A DNA stretch of 57,720 nucleotides from Thermoleophilia bacterium (lineage in GTDB: Bacteria > Actinomycetota > Thermoleophilia > Gaiellales > Gaiellaceae): contig SHVL01000013.1 of the NCBI GenBank assembly GCA_009694305.1, positions 1 to 57,720 of the forward strand, read 5' to 3'. The notes beneath the pieces were generated by a model. The model did not search any database and was not told the origin of the DNA. It saw only the letters and a list, made by a program, of their open reading frames with translations. The number at the start of each line of letters is the position of its first letter. Positions within the stretch are counted from its first letter, which is position 1. This document shows positions 39,000 through 48,737 of the stretch, one piece after another. The position numbers and the translations under genes were made by a program.

Positions 39000-39635
39000 T
39001 CAGGTGCCGGTCGTCTCATCGAACGCCGAGTCCTCGGTTGCGTACACCTTCGAGGTCGTGACGGTGTCGCGGACGGTGATCCGCACCAGCTTGATTGCGG
39101 CAGCCTGTTCGACCGATTCGGTCTCGCAGCCGGGAGCGGAGGTGGAGTAGGGGGAGGCAGTGCTCAGGGTGCCCATGGCGCAGTCCCAGACCACGTAGGT
39201 GTCAACGCGATACTGCGCGTTGTCGGGCCCGGTCACGGGAGTGCGGAGCGCGACGAGAGCGGGATCGGCTGTCGCGCAGGTTGCGACGGCCGTGCCGGCA
39301 GGCGAACCCGCGGTGCGTACTGCATCTGTTGTCGCGTTGTTGAGGCAGATCGCCGGGAAGGTGAGCGCGCGGAACTTCTCCATCTGGGCGTCGGCGAGTG
39401 CGGCGCCACTCGACGTCGCAGACGCCCGGTTGAGAGCGGCAAACCCCGAGCTCAAGCCCGTGAAAACAGCCAGGATGCCGATGTTCAGAACGGTCATCGC
39501 GATCAGCAACTCGATGAGGCCGAACCCCTCCTCCCGGTGCAGACGACGGCGAAGCGAGGTGAGGGGGCTCTGACGGTGGTGCCCGCCGATCTCGCCTGCC
39601 GTACCCGGTGTGGGCCGTTGGTCTCGTGTCGTCAC
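39000..39635 (-). CDS. Prepilin-type N-terminal methylation protein (PilV-like)
   Basis: EEGFGLIELLIAMTVLNIGILAVFTGLSSGFAALNRA; GTG overlaps upstream stop. Confidence 0.85.
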   Translation of the reverse strand: MTTRDQRPTPGTAGEIGGHHRQSPLTSLRRRLHREEGFGLIELLIAMTVLNIGILAVFTGLSSGFAALNRASATSSGAALADAQMEKFRALTFPAICLNNATTDAVRTAGSPAGTAVATCATADPALVALRTPVTGPDNAQYRVDTYVVWDCAMGTLSTASPYSTSAPGCETESVEQAAAIKLVRITVRDTVTTSKVYATEDSAFDETTGT

Positions 39636-40378
39636 GAGCGCACGCTGTTTCGTAGCGCGATGTCGTCTACGAGCCTGAACGACGAGGTCGTGGAGCTCGG
39701 GCCGTTCACGTTCACCGGAAGCGTGATGTGGAGCACAGGAAGACTCGTCGCCGACCTGAAGACTCCGCCGCAGGCGGTCGTCGTGCTGGGCAGGCAGAAG
39801 GGTGTTGCCGTTGTCAGGTAATCGGCCCATTTCATCCCACTCGTCGAGCAGGTGGGCTGGCTCGACAGAGACGCGAGACGGTACAGCGCAAAGTCTCCGG
39901 TCGTCGCTGTGCTCGTGCCCGTGCACCAGGTGACGAAGACCTGGAGGCTCGTATTCGAAGTGAGGCCATTGGTCGGGCAGTAGCCACCGAGGGTCAGGTT
40001 GATGCCGTTTCCGGAGGTGCCGTCCGAGACAGGACTGGCAGACGAGCTGACGACCGTCACCGCGCTCGCACAGTGGAGCTCCCGTCGGAGCTTGTCGAGA
40101 GCCAGTCGCCCTTCGGCCTGAGCCTGATAGCGCCTGTTGATTCGGACTTCCGACCGGGAGGCCCCGACGGCAACGGTGCTGAGTGCGCTCAGGATGATGA
40201 GCATCACGGCCATCGTCACGAGGAGCTCGATCATGCTGACACCCTGTTCGGCGGTCGCTCGCGCGATGGCTCTCTGCAGGGCCGGTCGGTGACGAGGGGC
40301 GGCCTCGGGGACGCGAGAGTCCACGCATCTGCGCTGCAGAATCGGGACAAGACGTCTGGGCAAGGTTGATCGGCGCAT
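39632..40378 (-). CDS. Prepilin-type protein (PilW-like)
   Basis: EQGVSMIELLVTMAVMLIILSALSTVAVGA. Confidence 0.85.
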   Translation of the reverse strand: MRRSTLPRRLVPILQRRCVDSRVPEAAPRHRPALQRAIARATAEQGVSMIELLVTMAVMLIILSALSTVAVGASRSEVRINRRYQAQAEGRLALDKLRRELHCASAVTVVSSSASPVSDGTSGNGINLTLGGYCPTNGLTSNTSLQVFVTWCTGTSTATTGDFALYRLASLSSQPTCSTSGMKWADYLTTATPFCLPSTTTACGGVFRSATSLPVLHITLPVNVNGPSSTTSSFRLVDDIALRNSVRS

Positions 40379-40550
40379 CGTTCCTGGGTGTTCTTCCGCC
40401 ACGGGCATTGCCCGCCACTCTTCATCTTTTCGGAATCACCGGAGCGTTTCTCCGTCGCTCATCCGGGGGATCTTGGGCGCCGGTACGCGGCACAGAGACG
40501 ACCCGAAATCGGCACACGGTCGTCACAGGTAGGCGCCTAGCATCGGCAGG

Positions 40551-41213
40551 GTGCAGTTGCGAAACGTGTTCATACCGAGCCGCTGTGGCATCTGTGGCCG
40601 GATCGGCGAGCCGGCCTGTGAGGGCTGCCTTCGGTGCCTCGTGCGCTGTGTTCCCCCGTGGTGTGAGCTCTGTGGTGCTCCGGGCCCGTGGCCCGTGCGC
40701 TGCTGTGCCGAGTGCAGGGGCAGGCGGCTTGCCTTCGGCAGCGCGCGTGCCGCGTTCGTGTACGAGGCGGGAGCGAGGGCGTTTGTGACCTCGTGGAAGG
40801 AACGCGGGCGGCGTGACCTCGCGAGGGTTGCTGCGCTCCTCGTCACGGAGGTCGTGGCCCGGCCAGACGTTGACGCAATCTCCTTCGTTCCGGGCGATCG
40901 CGACCGGGGTCTTGCCCGGGGTCACGCGCCGGCGGCGGCGTTGGCCGCCGAGGTGTCCGCGCTCTGGTCGATCCCGCTCCGGGATCTTCTCCGGCGGCGT
41001 CCGGGTGTAGAGCGACAGCGCAACCTGCCTCGGGCCGAGCGTCGGAGGAACGTCTCCACGGCTTTCACGGGCAGGGGCCCGTCACCGGCCCGCGTGTGCC
41101 TCGTTGACGACGTCTACACCACCGGATCGACGGTTGCGGCGTGCGCTTCGGTGTTGCGACGTGAGGGGGCGGGACGCGTGGACGTCGTCTGTCTTGCGAG
41201 GGCAGTGCGATAG
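40551..41213 (+). CDS. comF: ComF family phosphoribosyltransferase-like protein
   Basis: CGICGRIGEPACEGCLRCL and CAECRGRRL Zn-ribbon, VCLVDDVYTTGSTVAACASVLRREGA PRPP loop. Confidence 0.92.
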   Translation: MQLRNVFIPSRCGICGRIGEPACEGCLRCLVRCVPPWCELCGAPGPWPVRCCAECRGRRLAFGSARAAFVYEAGARAFVTSWKERGRRDLARVAALLVTEVVARPDVDAISFVPGDRDRGLARGHAPAAALAAEVSALWSIPLRDLLRRRPGVERQRNLPRAERRRNVSTAFTGRGPSPARVCLVDDVYTTGSTVAACASVLRREGAGRVDVVCLARAVR

Positions 41214-41247
41214 AACGGGCCCCGAGCTACTCCCCGGCCCTCGACGT

Positions 41248-41298
41248 GGCTACGCCGCGAACGTGGCTACGGCGCGAACGTGGCTACGGCGCGAACGT
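41248..41298. repeat. 17-bp tandem repeat, 3 units
   Basis: ggctacgSCgcgaacgt x3 at 41248, 41265, 41282. Confidence 0.92.
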
Positions 41299-42285
41299 GA
41301 CACAGCTACCGCAGGCGAGGTTCACCTTCCGGCCCTGGGCCCAACCAAAACCATGCGTGTCAGCGGTCGCAGAGATCGCGGGCGCCCCGGCACTGCCCTG
41401 CAGCAGCAGAGTATCCCTGCCGTTCGAGATCTTCAGGGCGTGGATTTCGTTGTTGCGCCTGTAGAGGATGCGCCCCTGGAAGAAGTCGGTCATGAGTGCT
41501 CCTGCGGGCAGAGTGACGGCCGACGACGACCCGGCCGGGGTTCGGATCTGGACTTCGTCCGCGCGTTGCACGACGAGACCAACGGGCGCGAGTGCCAACG
41601 CCTTCACCGCTCCCGGTTGGACGCCAACAGTCCAGGAATGCGATCCGTCGGCCTTCAGCATCTCGATCTCACCCGTCTTGCGTAGCGCTGCCACCACCGC
41701 CCCCGCGGGCCCCTTGCCTGCGGTGATCAGGGTGATCGGCGCTGGTTCGGTCGCCTTGAACACGGCCACGCCGTTCTCGCCGAGGAGGACGACCTGCCTG
41801 CCGACCGCGTACGGGATCCCGAGTCCGCCCGTCGAGTCACCAATCACCATCGGCGAGGGAAGATGTACGTCCTGCGCGACGAACCGCAGTTGCTTCGGAG
41901 CCTTCTGCGTCGTCGTTGCGGTCATCAGTTGCCACTCGCGTGTGTTCCCGCCCGTGTAGCGGATCCAGAGTGCGCGCTTCCCGCTCACGCCGATGGAGGA
42001 GATTCCGGTGCCGGTGCTGCCGAGATCGACACATGCCCCGGGCTTGCCGAAACGCCAGAAGCCCTTTGTATTCGTGTTCCACAACTCGACGTGGTCGCAG
42101 TCGGTCTTCGTCCGCGCCACCGTGAAAGCGAACGACGCGTTGTTCAGCGCGACGAGACGCACGGGCCCGTTGCGCACGCTCGTGCGTCCCGGCAACTGCA
42201 GGGCGAGAGCCCCACCTGCTGTGAGGAGGGTCAGCGCGAGAGCGGCGACTGGCACGAGACACAGGGGTGCGGGGTACGGCTTCAC
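41284..42285 (-). CDS. Secreted/anchored hypothetical protein, possibly beta-propeller-like
   Basis: GTG start, signal peptide VPVAALALTLLTAGGALA, repeated beta-like segments; alternative ATG at 42315. Confidence 0.6.
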   Translation of the reverse strand: MKPYPAPLCLVPVAALALTLLTAGGALALQLPGRTSVRNGPVRLVALNNASFAFTVARTKTDCDHVELWNTNTKGFWRFGKPGACVDLGSTGTGISSIGVSGKRALWIRYTGGNTREWQLMTATTTQKAPKQLRFVAQDVHLPSPMVIGDSTGGLGIPYAVGRQVVLLGENGVAVFKATEPAPITLITAGKGPAGAVVAALRKTGEIEMLKADGSHSWTVGVQPGAVKALALAPVGLVVQRADEVQIRTPAGSSSAVTLPAGALMTDFFQGRILYRRNNEIHALKISNGRDTLLLQGSAGAPAISATADTHGFGWAQGRKVNLACGSCVTFAP

Positions 42286-42356
42286 GTTCGCAGGATGGCA
42301 CGAGTTTATGAACAATCAATGAACGAGCACAGCTCTCCCGGTACGCTCTCTCCTGG

Positions 42357-45008
42357 ATGTCCACCACAGATTTCGGCAAGTTCGAGAAGGTCCTGCGCCT
42401 TGGCGAGGGGCGGCGCGTGAAACGCCTCAAGCAGCAGGCGGCCTTCATCGCAACTCTCGAGCCGGATTTCCAGGTTCTCTCGGACCAGGAGTTGCACGCG
42501 AAATCAGCCGAGTTCCGGCAGCGTCTTACGAACGGCGAGTCGCTCGAGGAGCTGATCTTCGAGGCGTTTGCGGCAGTGCGCGAGGCCCGGTGGCGGGAGT
42601 CGGAGCAGCGGATGTTCGACGTCCAGATGATGGGGGGCATCGTCCTTCACGAGGGCGACATCGCCGAGATGAAGACCGGTGAAGGCAAGACGTTCGTCGC
42701 CTCCACGGCGCTCTTCCTGAATGCGCTCCCTGCAACCGGTGTCCATCTCGTGACCGTCAATGACTACCTCGCGAGGCGAGATGCCGCGTGGAACCGTGGG
42801 GTCTTCGAGCGGCTGGGAATGACGGTCGGGTCGATCGAGAACATGATGCCTTTCGACCGGCGCAAGGTGGCCTACGAGGCCGATGTCACCTACGGCACGA
42901 ACTCCGAGTTCGGCTTCGACTATCTGCGTGACAACATGTCCACGGCGCTCGAAAGCTGCGTCCAGCGGAGTCATGCGTTCGCGATCGTGGACGAGGTGGA
43001 CTCCATCCTGATCGACGAGGCGCGCACGCCGCTGATCATCTCCGGCGAGCCCGAGACCGCTGCGAGCACCTACTACGACTTCGCGCGGATCGTTCGCGAC
43101 CTCCGCGGCGAGCCGGCGACGCGTAAGTCGGCCAAGGGCGAGGACGAGACCGAGCTTTCGGGTGCCGACTATCTCTACGACGAGAAGCACAAGACGGTCT
43201 CGCCCGCGCAGACCGCTCTCGATGCCGTCGAGCGTGCGGTCGGGGTGGACAACCTCTACGACCCGCGCCACGTGCAACTCGTCAATCACCTGAGCCAGGC
43301 GCTCAAGGCCGAGTCGCTGTACAAGCGCGACGTGGACTACGTGATCGAGGACGGCGAGGTGAAGATCGTTGACGAGTACACCGGACGGATCATGGAAGGG
43401 CGCCGCTGGAGTGAGGGTCTGCACCAGGCGATCGAGGCGAAGGAGAACGTCGAGATCCGTGAGGAGAACGTCACGCTCGCGACGATCACGCTCCAGAACT
43501 ACTTCCGCCTCTACGAGAAGCTGGGGGGGATGACGGGAACGGCGAAGACCGAGGAGAAGGAGTTCGTCGAGATCTACAACCTGCACGTGATCGAGATTCC
43601 CACCAACGTGGTGGTCGCGCGGAACGACGAGAACGACTACATCTTCAAGAGCAAGGAAGCGAAATGGAACGCGGTCGCGACGGATCTGGTCGAGCGCCAC
43701 GAGAGGGGGCAGCCGGTTCTCGTCGGTACGATCGCCGTCGAAACGTCCGAGTATCTGTCAGAGATTCTGACGCGACGCGGCGTTCCACACAACGTGCTCA
43801 ACGCCAAGGAGCACGAGCGCGAGAGTGAGATCATCGTTGACGCGGGGCTGAAGGGCGCGGTCACGATAGCCACGAACATGGCCGGCCGCGGCGTGGACAT
43901 CAAGATCGACGACGAGGTGCGCGGCCTCGGTGGCCTCTACGTGCTCGGAACCGAGCGCCACGAGTCGAGGCGCATCGACAACCAGCTTCGCGGCCGCTCA
44001 GGCCGTCAGGGCGACCCCGGCGAGACGCGGTTCTACCTCTCGGCGCAGGACGACCTCGTACGGCTCTTCGCGGGCGACCGGATCCACGGGATCATGGAGC
44101 GCTTCAAGATCCCGGACGACCAGCCGATGGAGGCCTCGATTCTCTCGCGGCAGATCGAAGGCGCCCAGAAGAAGGTCGAGGAGCAGAACTTCGTCGCGCG
44201 CAAGAACGTCCTCAAGTACGACGACGTGATGAACACCCAGCGGATGGTGATCTACGAGCAGCGCCGCAGCGTCCTCAACGGTGACGACACCTCCGGGGAG
44301 ATCAGGGGTTGGATCGAGGGTGTCGCGGGTCAGAACGTCGTGCTGTTCACCGAGGGAGACGACCCTGCCACGTGGGACATCGAGGGTCTCGTGGTGCAGA
44401 TGGGTGCGCTCTACGGCTGCGACATGACAGCCGACGAGGTGCGCGAGGAAGTGGAGCTGTCACGTGAGTCGCTGACCGCCGAGTTCAGCGACGACGCGCT
44501 CGACACCTACAACGACCGGGAGACCGGATTCGGGCCGGAGCTGATGCGCGAGATCGAGCGGTTCGTGATCCTGCAGGTGGTAGACACTCGCTGGCGCGAG
44601 CATCTCGACTCGATGGACTACCTCCGGGAGGGCGTGCACCTGCGGGCCATGGCCCAGAAGGATCCGCTCGTCGAGTACCGGGGCGAGGGACACACGATGT
44701 TCGAGGAGCTCAGTCGCGTCATCCGTGAAGAGGTCGTGGTAACTCTGTTCCACGTCGAGGTGCAGCAGAGCGACGCCGAGCAGGCGCTGCAACCCGCCGA
44801 CGCGCCGCAGGTGCTCGCCTACGAGCACGAGGTCTCGGCGGGCGCCGACGCCATCGCAGCGGCCGGTGGGGCCACGCGCGAGCCGATCATGGCCATGGAG
44901 GCTCCGGTTCAGCGACAGTTCGTGAAGAACGACGAGCAGGATGTTGGCCGAAACGACCCCTGCTGGTGTGGATCGGGCAAGAAGTTCAAGCGCTGTCACG
45001 GGGTGTAG
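42357..45008 (+). CDS. secA: Preprotein translocase subunit SecA
   Basis: MKTGEGKTFVASTALFLNAL, VDEVDSILIDEARTPLIISG, NMAGRGVDIKID, C-terminal DPCWCGSGKKFKRCHG SEC-C motif. Confidence 0.98.
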   Translation: MSTTDFGKFEKVLRLGEGRRVKRLKQQAAFIATLEPDFQVLSDQELHAKSAEFRQRLTNGESLEELIFEAFAAVREARWRESEQRMFDVQMMGGIVLHEGDIAEMKTGEGKTFVASTALFLNALPATGVHLVTVNDYLARRDAAWNRGVFERLGMTVGSIENMMPFDRRKVAYEADVTYGTNSEFGFDYLRDNMSTALESCVQRSHAFAIVDEVDSILIDEARTPLIISGEPETAASTYYDFARIVRDLRGEPATRKSAKGEDETELSGADYLYDEKHKTVSPAQTALDAVERAVGVDNLYDPRHVQLVNHLSQALKAESLYKRDVDYVIEDGEVKIVDEYTGRIMEGRRWSEGLHQAIEAKENVEIREENVTLATITLQNYFRLYEKLGGMTGTAKTEEKEFVEIYNLHVIEIPTNVVVARNDENDYIFKSKEAKWNAVATDLVERHERGQPVLVGTIAVETSEYLSEILTRRGVPHNVLNAKEHERESEIIVDAGLKGAVTIATNMAGRGVDIKIDDEVRGLGGLYVLGTERHESRRIDNQLRGRSGRQGDPGETRFYLSAQDDLVRLFAGDRIHGIMERFKIPDDQPMEASILSRQIEGAQKKVEEQNFVARKNVLKYDDVMNTQRMVIYEQRRSVLNGDDTSGEIRGWIEGVAGQNVVLFTEGDDPATWDIEGLVVQMGALYGCDMTADEVREEVELSRESLTAEFSDDALDTYNDRETGFGPELMREIERFVILQVVDTRWREHLDSMDYLREGVHLRAMAQKDPLVEYRGEGHTMFEELSRVIREEVVVTLFHVEVQQSDAEQALQPADAPQVLAYEHEVSAGADAIAAAGGATREPIMAMEAPVQRQFVKNDEQDVGRNDPCWCGSGKKFKRCHGV

Positions 45009-45119
45009 GCCGTACCGCGCAGGACACGTCTGCTCGTCGAGGCACTGCTCGCGTCCGTCGGCATCCTCGCCTTCGTCGCTCTCGCCTCGGCGTTCGTCCG
45101 TAGCGGCCAGGTCATAGCC

Positions 45120-45647
45120 GTGGACGACGACGTCTCGCGTTGGGTCACAGACACTGTTCCGGTGGGGGTCGAGTGGGGTGCAAGAGTCTTCACGTGGCTT
45201 GGCGGCCCGGTCGGGACGACGGCCGTGACAGGCATCGCAGTGGGCATCCTGATGCGAGCTGCCCGCGGGCGAGATGCGGCCTTCGTGGCACTGTCGGTCA
45301 TCGGTGTCACTGTGCTCGTGGCGATCCTGAAGGCGATCTACGAGCGGGCGCGGCCGGAGCTCGGTAGCCCCATCCCGCTGCCTCATTCGTACTCGTTCCC
45401 GAGCGGGCACGCAGCGACGGCAGTCGTGCTCTACGGCGCGCTCGGGATCCTTCTCGCCGAGCGCTCGCGCTCGCGGGCGCGCTCGGTGGCATGGCTCGTG
45501 GCCGCGGCTGCTACGGCCTTTGCCATAGGAGCGAGTCGTGTGCTCCTGAACGTCCACTTCGTCAGCGACGTTGTCGCGGGCTTCGCGGTCGGCCTCGCGT
45601 GGCTCTGCTGTTGCGCGATCGTCAGGGATCTGCTCGCAGGACGGTGA
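45120..45647 (+). CDS. PAP2 family phosphatase (true N-terminus unclear)
   Basis: KAIYERARPELG ... SYSFPSGHAATAV ... GASRVLLNVHFVSDVVAG phosphatase signature. Confidence 0.85.
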   Translation: MDDDVSRWVTDTVPVGVEWGARVFTWLGGPVGTTAVTGIAVGILMRAARGRDAAFVALSVIGVTVLVAILKAIYERARPELGSPIPLPHSYSFPSGHAATAVVLYGALGILLAERSRSRARSVAWLVAAAATAFAIGASRVLLNVHFVSDVVAGFAVGLAWLCCCAIVRDLLAGR

Positions 45648-45715
45648 GGGGGTGCAGCCCGTCGCCTGGGTCCGACGACCCGGGCTACCGTGTGCACGGC
45701 AGCTAGAATCCCTTC

Positions 45716-46823
45716 GTGGCGGACCAGGAGAATCAACCGCTCGCGCATCTGCTCGAGGAGCTCGGAGCCCAGCTCGACTGGGTTCGGGAGTACCTTTGAC
45801 CCCGTTCAACTGACGGCCCGACAGCAGGAGCTCGAAGCAGCGATGGCCGCCCCGGGCTTCTGGGGCGACCAGCAGCAGGCAGCACGCATCTCGACCGAGC
45901 ATGCTCGGGTGACACGACGGCTCGACCGGTACATCCGTCTGACCGGTGAGGTCGAGGAGGCAGCCGAGCTGTTCGAGATGGACAGGTCGCTCGAGGACGA
46001 GCTGCGAGCTCAGCTGGCACCGGTGTCGGAGGAGCTCTCGCGGCTGCAGGAGGATGCGCTCTTCAACGGCACCTACGACGGGGGTGATGCCGTCGTCTCG
46101 ATCAACGCCGGGACAGGTGGCACCGACGCGCAGGACTGGGCCGAGATGATGCTGCGGATGTACCTTCGGTGGTCGTCCGACCGGGGATACGAGACCGCTC
46201 TCGTCGAGGCGAGCCCGGGAGAGGAAGCAGGTCTCAAGTCGGTCACGATGACGGTAAAGGGCGAGAACGCCTACGGCGCCTACAAGGCGGAACGCGGCGT
46301 GCATCGGCTCGTGCGCCAGTCGCCGTTCGACTCCGCCCATCGGCGTCACACGGCCTTCGCCCAGGTCGTCGTAGCCCCGCTGCTTCCCGACGACGAGGAC
46401 GTCGAGATCGACGAGGGCGACCTTCGTGTGGACACCTACCGTGCGAGCGGCGCGGGCGGCCAGCACGTCAACAAGACCGACTCCGCCGTCAGGCTGACGC
46501 ATCTCCCGACGGGCATCGTCGTGCAGTGCCAGAACGAGCGGTCGCAGACCTCGAACAAGGCAACGGCTATGCGGATTCTCCGGTCGCGGCTGGTCGAACT
46601 TCAGGAGGAGCAGCGCGAGGCAGAGATCGCCCGCGAGCGTGGAGCGACGCAGGATATCGGCTTCGGGAGTCAAATCCGCTCGTACGTGCTGCATCCATAC
46701 CAGATGGTGAAAGACCACCGCACCGACTTCGAAGTGGGGAACGCCCAGGGTGTGCTCGATGGTGCCCTCGACGGCTTTGTCCGCGCCTATCTGCTGGCCA
46801 AGGCCGCCGGAACCGCGCACTAG
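45716..46823 (+). CDS. prfB: Peptide chain release factor 2, +1 programmed frameshift
   Basis: Frame 0 MADQENQPLAHLLEELGAQLDWVREYL ends CTT TGA C at 45794-45800; continues +1 as DPVQLTARQQELEAAM...; RASGAGGQHVNKTDSAVRLTH GGQ motif. Confidence 0.96.
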
Positions 46824-46852
46824 GTGGTCGGTATCGGGAGGAACGACTGACG

Positions 46853-47710
46853 ATGTCCGCTAGACTAGAGACTAAATCCGACCCGGAGTGGCCCTCGCGG
46901 CCCTCTGTTCCATCTGATCCGGTGCAGGACGATCTCCAACTGACATCCCCCGTGACGGCCTTCTCAGGCCCCTCGCCCGCCTACGCGGACGGGGCCGATG
47001 GCGCGGCGGGTGTCAGCGGCTCGTCGATGATCGTGCTCGAGGATGTCCACAAGGTCTACGAGCCGAACGTGACAGCGCTCGACGGCGTGTCGTTCGTGAT
47101 CGAGAAGGGCGAGTTCGTCTTCGTCGTCGGAGCGTCGGGCTCCGGGAAATCCACGATCATCCGCCTGCTGCTGAAGGAGCTCGAGCCTTCCTCGGGCCGG
47201 ATCCTCGTCGGCGGCCGTGACCTCGGACGGCTCAAGCATTCACGGATACCGATGCTCCGCAGAAATGTGGGCTGCGTCTTCCAGGATTTCAAGCTGCTGC
47301 CAAACCGCACTGCAGCGGAGAACGTCGGATACGCCCTCCGCGTCCAGGGCGAGCCGACCGCCTCAATCCGTCGCAAAGTGCCCGAGGTGCTCAACCTCGT
47401 CGGCCTTGCACACAAGATGAGCTCCAAGCCGGAGGAGCTCTCCGGCGGCGAGCAGCAGCGCGTCTCGATCGCGCGTGCCGTCGTCAATCACCCTCCGCTC
47501 CTGATCTGCGACGAGCCGACCGGCAACCTCGACCCCGACACCTCCGTCGGGATCATGCAGCTTCTGCACCGCATCAACACCGCAGGCACGACCATCCTGA
47601 TGGTCACGCACGACCGGGAGATGGTGGACAAGATGCGCAAGCGCGTGATCGCCCTCGACCAGGGCAAGCTGATGCGTGACGAGCGGCGAGGCGGGTACGA
47701 GACCGAATGA
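46853..47710 (+). CDS. ftsE: Cell division ATP-binding protein FtsE (long N-terminus; alternative start 47027)
   Basis: VVGASGSGKSTIIRLLLKELEP Walker A, LSGGEQQRVSIARAVVNHPPLLICDEPTGNLDP. Confidence 0.94.
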   Translation: MSARLETKSDPEWPSRPSVPSDPVQDDLQLTSPVTAFSGPSPAYADGADGAAGVSGSSMIVLEDVHKVYEPNVTALDGVSFVIEKGEFVFVVGASGSGKSTIIRLLLKELEPSSGRILVGGRDLGRLKHSRIPMLRRNVGCVFQDFKLLPNRTAAENVGYALRVQGEPTASIRRKVPEVLNLVGLAHKMSSKPEELSGGEQQRVSIARAVVNHPPLLICDEPTGNLDPDTSVGIMQLLHRINTAGTTILMVTHDREMVDKMRKRVIALDQGKLMRDERRGGYETE

Positions 47711-48579
47711 CACGCCTCAGGCTCGTACTCTCCGAAGCCCTCCGCTCGATCGGTGCGAATCTCTCCACCTCCGTCGCGGCGACAATGACCGTCCTCATCG
47801 GGATGCTCCTGCTTGGCCTCTCGATTGCCCTCGGAAGCTGGGTGGTCTCGTGGTCGAACCACGTCAAGTCGGAACTTCAAGTACAGGTCTTCTTCGTTGA
47901 CTCGGTCACGCCGAAACAGGTGAACGCCGTCGGAAGAAAGCTGGGTAGCGACCCGCGGGTCGGCAACTACCAGTTCGTCTCGAAGGCCGAGGCACTGCGG
48001 CGGATGAAGAAGAAGTACCCGCAGTTGACCGCCAACCTGCCGTCGAATCCCCTGCCGGCCGCATTCGAGGTGACTCCGAAGAAGGCAGAGGACGTCAAGG
48101 TGATCGCCACCGTCCTGCGGAAGCAGAAGTTCGCAGGCGTCGAGAAGATCAAGGATGGGCAGCAGACCTCGGCGCGCATCCTGCAGGTGGGCAAATGGAT
48201 CTCCTACGTCTTCGTGGCGATGGTCGTCGTGCTCCTGATCGCCTCGGTCATCCTGATCGCGAACACGATCCGCCTCTCCATCTTCTCCCGCCGCCGCGAG
48301 ATCGAGGTGATGAAGCTTGTCGGTGCGACGAACTGGTTCGTCCGCGGGCCGTTCATGCTCGAGGGCCTGCTCTGCGGCCTCGTCGGCTCGATCGCCGCCG
48401 TTCTGCTGCTCTTCATCGGGAAGCAGTTTGCGCTGCCCGCGATTCTCGGCCACATCGACACGACCGACGACGTCAAGGCGCTGTCCTTCGGCCTCACCGC
48501 GCTCGCGCTCATCGGCGTCGGGCTCCTCATCGGCGCACTCGGCTCGGGCCTGACGTTGCGGCGCTTTTTGAAGGTCTAA
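47707..48579 (+). CDS. ftsX: Cell division protein FtsX
   Basis: LSEALRSIGANLSTSVAATMTVLIGMLLLGL, RRREIEVMKLVGATNWFVRGPFMLEGLLCGLVGS; directly after ftsE. Confidence 0.94.
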   Translation: MTRLRLVLSEALRSIGANLSTSVAATMTVLIGMLLLGLSIALGSWVVSWSNHVKSELQVQVFFVDSVTPKQVNAVGRKLGSDPRVGNYQFVSKAEALRRMKKKYPQLTANLPSNPLPAAFEVTPKKAEDVKVIATVLRKQKFAGVEKIKDGQQTSARILQVGKWISYVFVAMVVVLLIASVILIANTIRLSIFSRRREIEVMKLVGATNWFVRGPFMLEGLLCGLVGSIAAVLLLFIGKQFALPAILGHIDTTDDVKALSFGLTALALIGVGLLIGALGSGLTLRRFLKV

Positions 48580-48639
48580 CGCGGCGAGATTTCTGCGATG
48601 GAAGAGCATATCGCGGAAATCTCGCCGCGTTAGACCTTC
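48570..48639. repeat. Perfect 24-bp inverted repeat with 22-nt loop over the ftsX stop codon, followed by CATTTTTCTG
   Basis: GAAGGTCTAACGCGGCGAGATTTC (48570-48593) / GAAATCTCGCCGCGTTAGACCTTC (48616-48639). Confidence 0.96.
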
Positions 48640-48688
48640 CATTTTTCTGCTCGCTTCGCGAGATCCTGAAGGGGCTCGCCCGCGAGCC
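48595..48688 (+). repeat. 94-bp perfect direct repeat, copy 1
   Basis: gcgatggaagagcatatcgcgg...gatcctgaaggggctcgcccgcgagcc. Confidence 0.96.
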
Positions 48689-48737
48689 TCTGAGTTCAGC
48701 AACGGTGATGAGGGGCGTTCTAGCGGTGTGGGGTTCC

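Noticed and set aside
44460-46820. 786-aa minus-strand ORF
   Set aside because: Antisense to secA, the PAP2 gene and prfB, which have strong family motifs; a typical shadow ORF of high-GC DNA.
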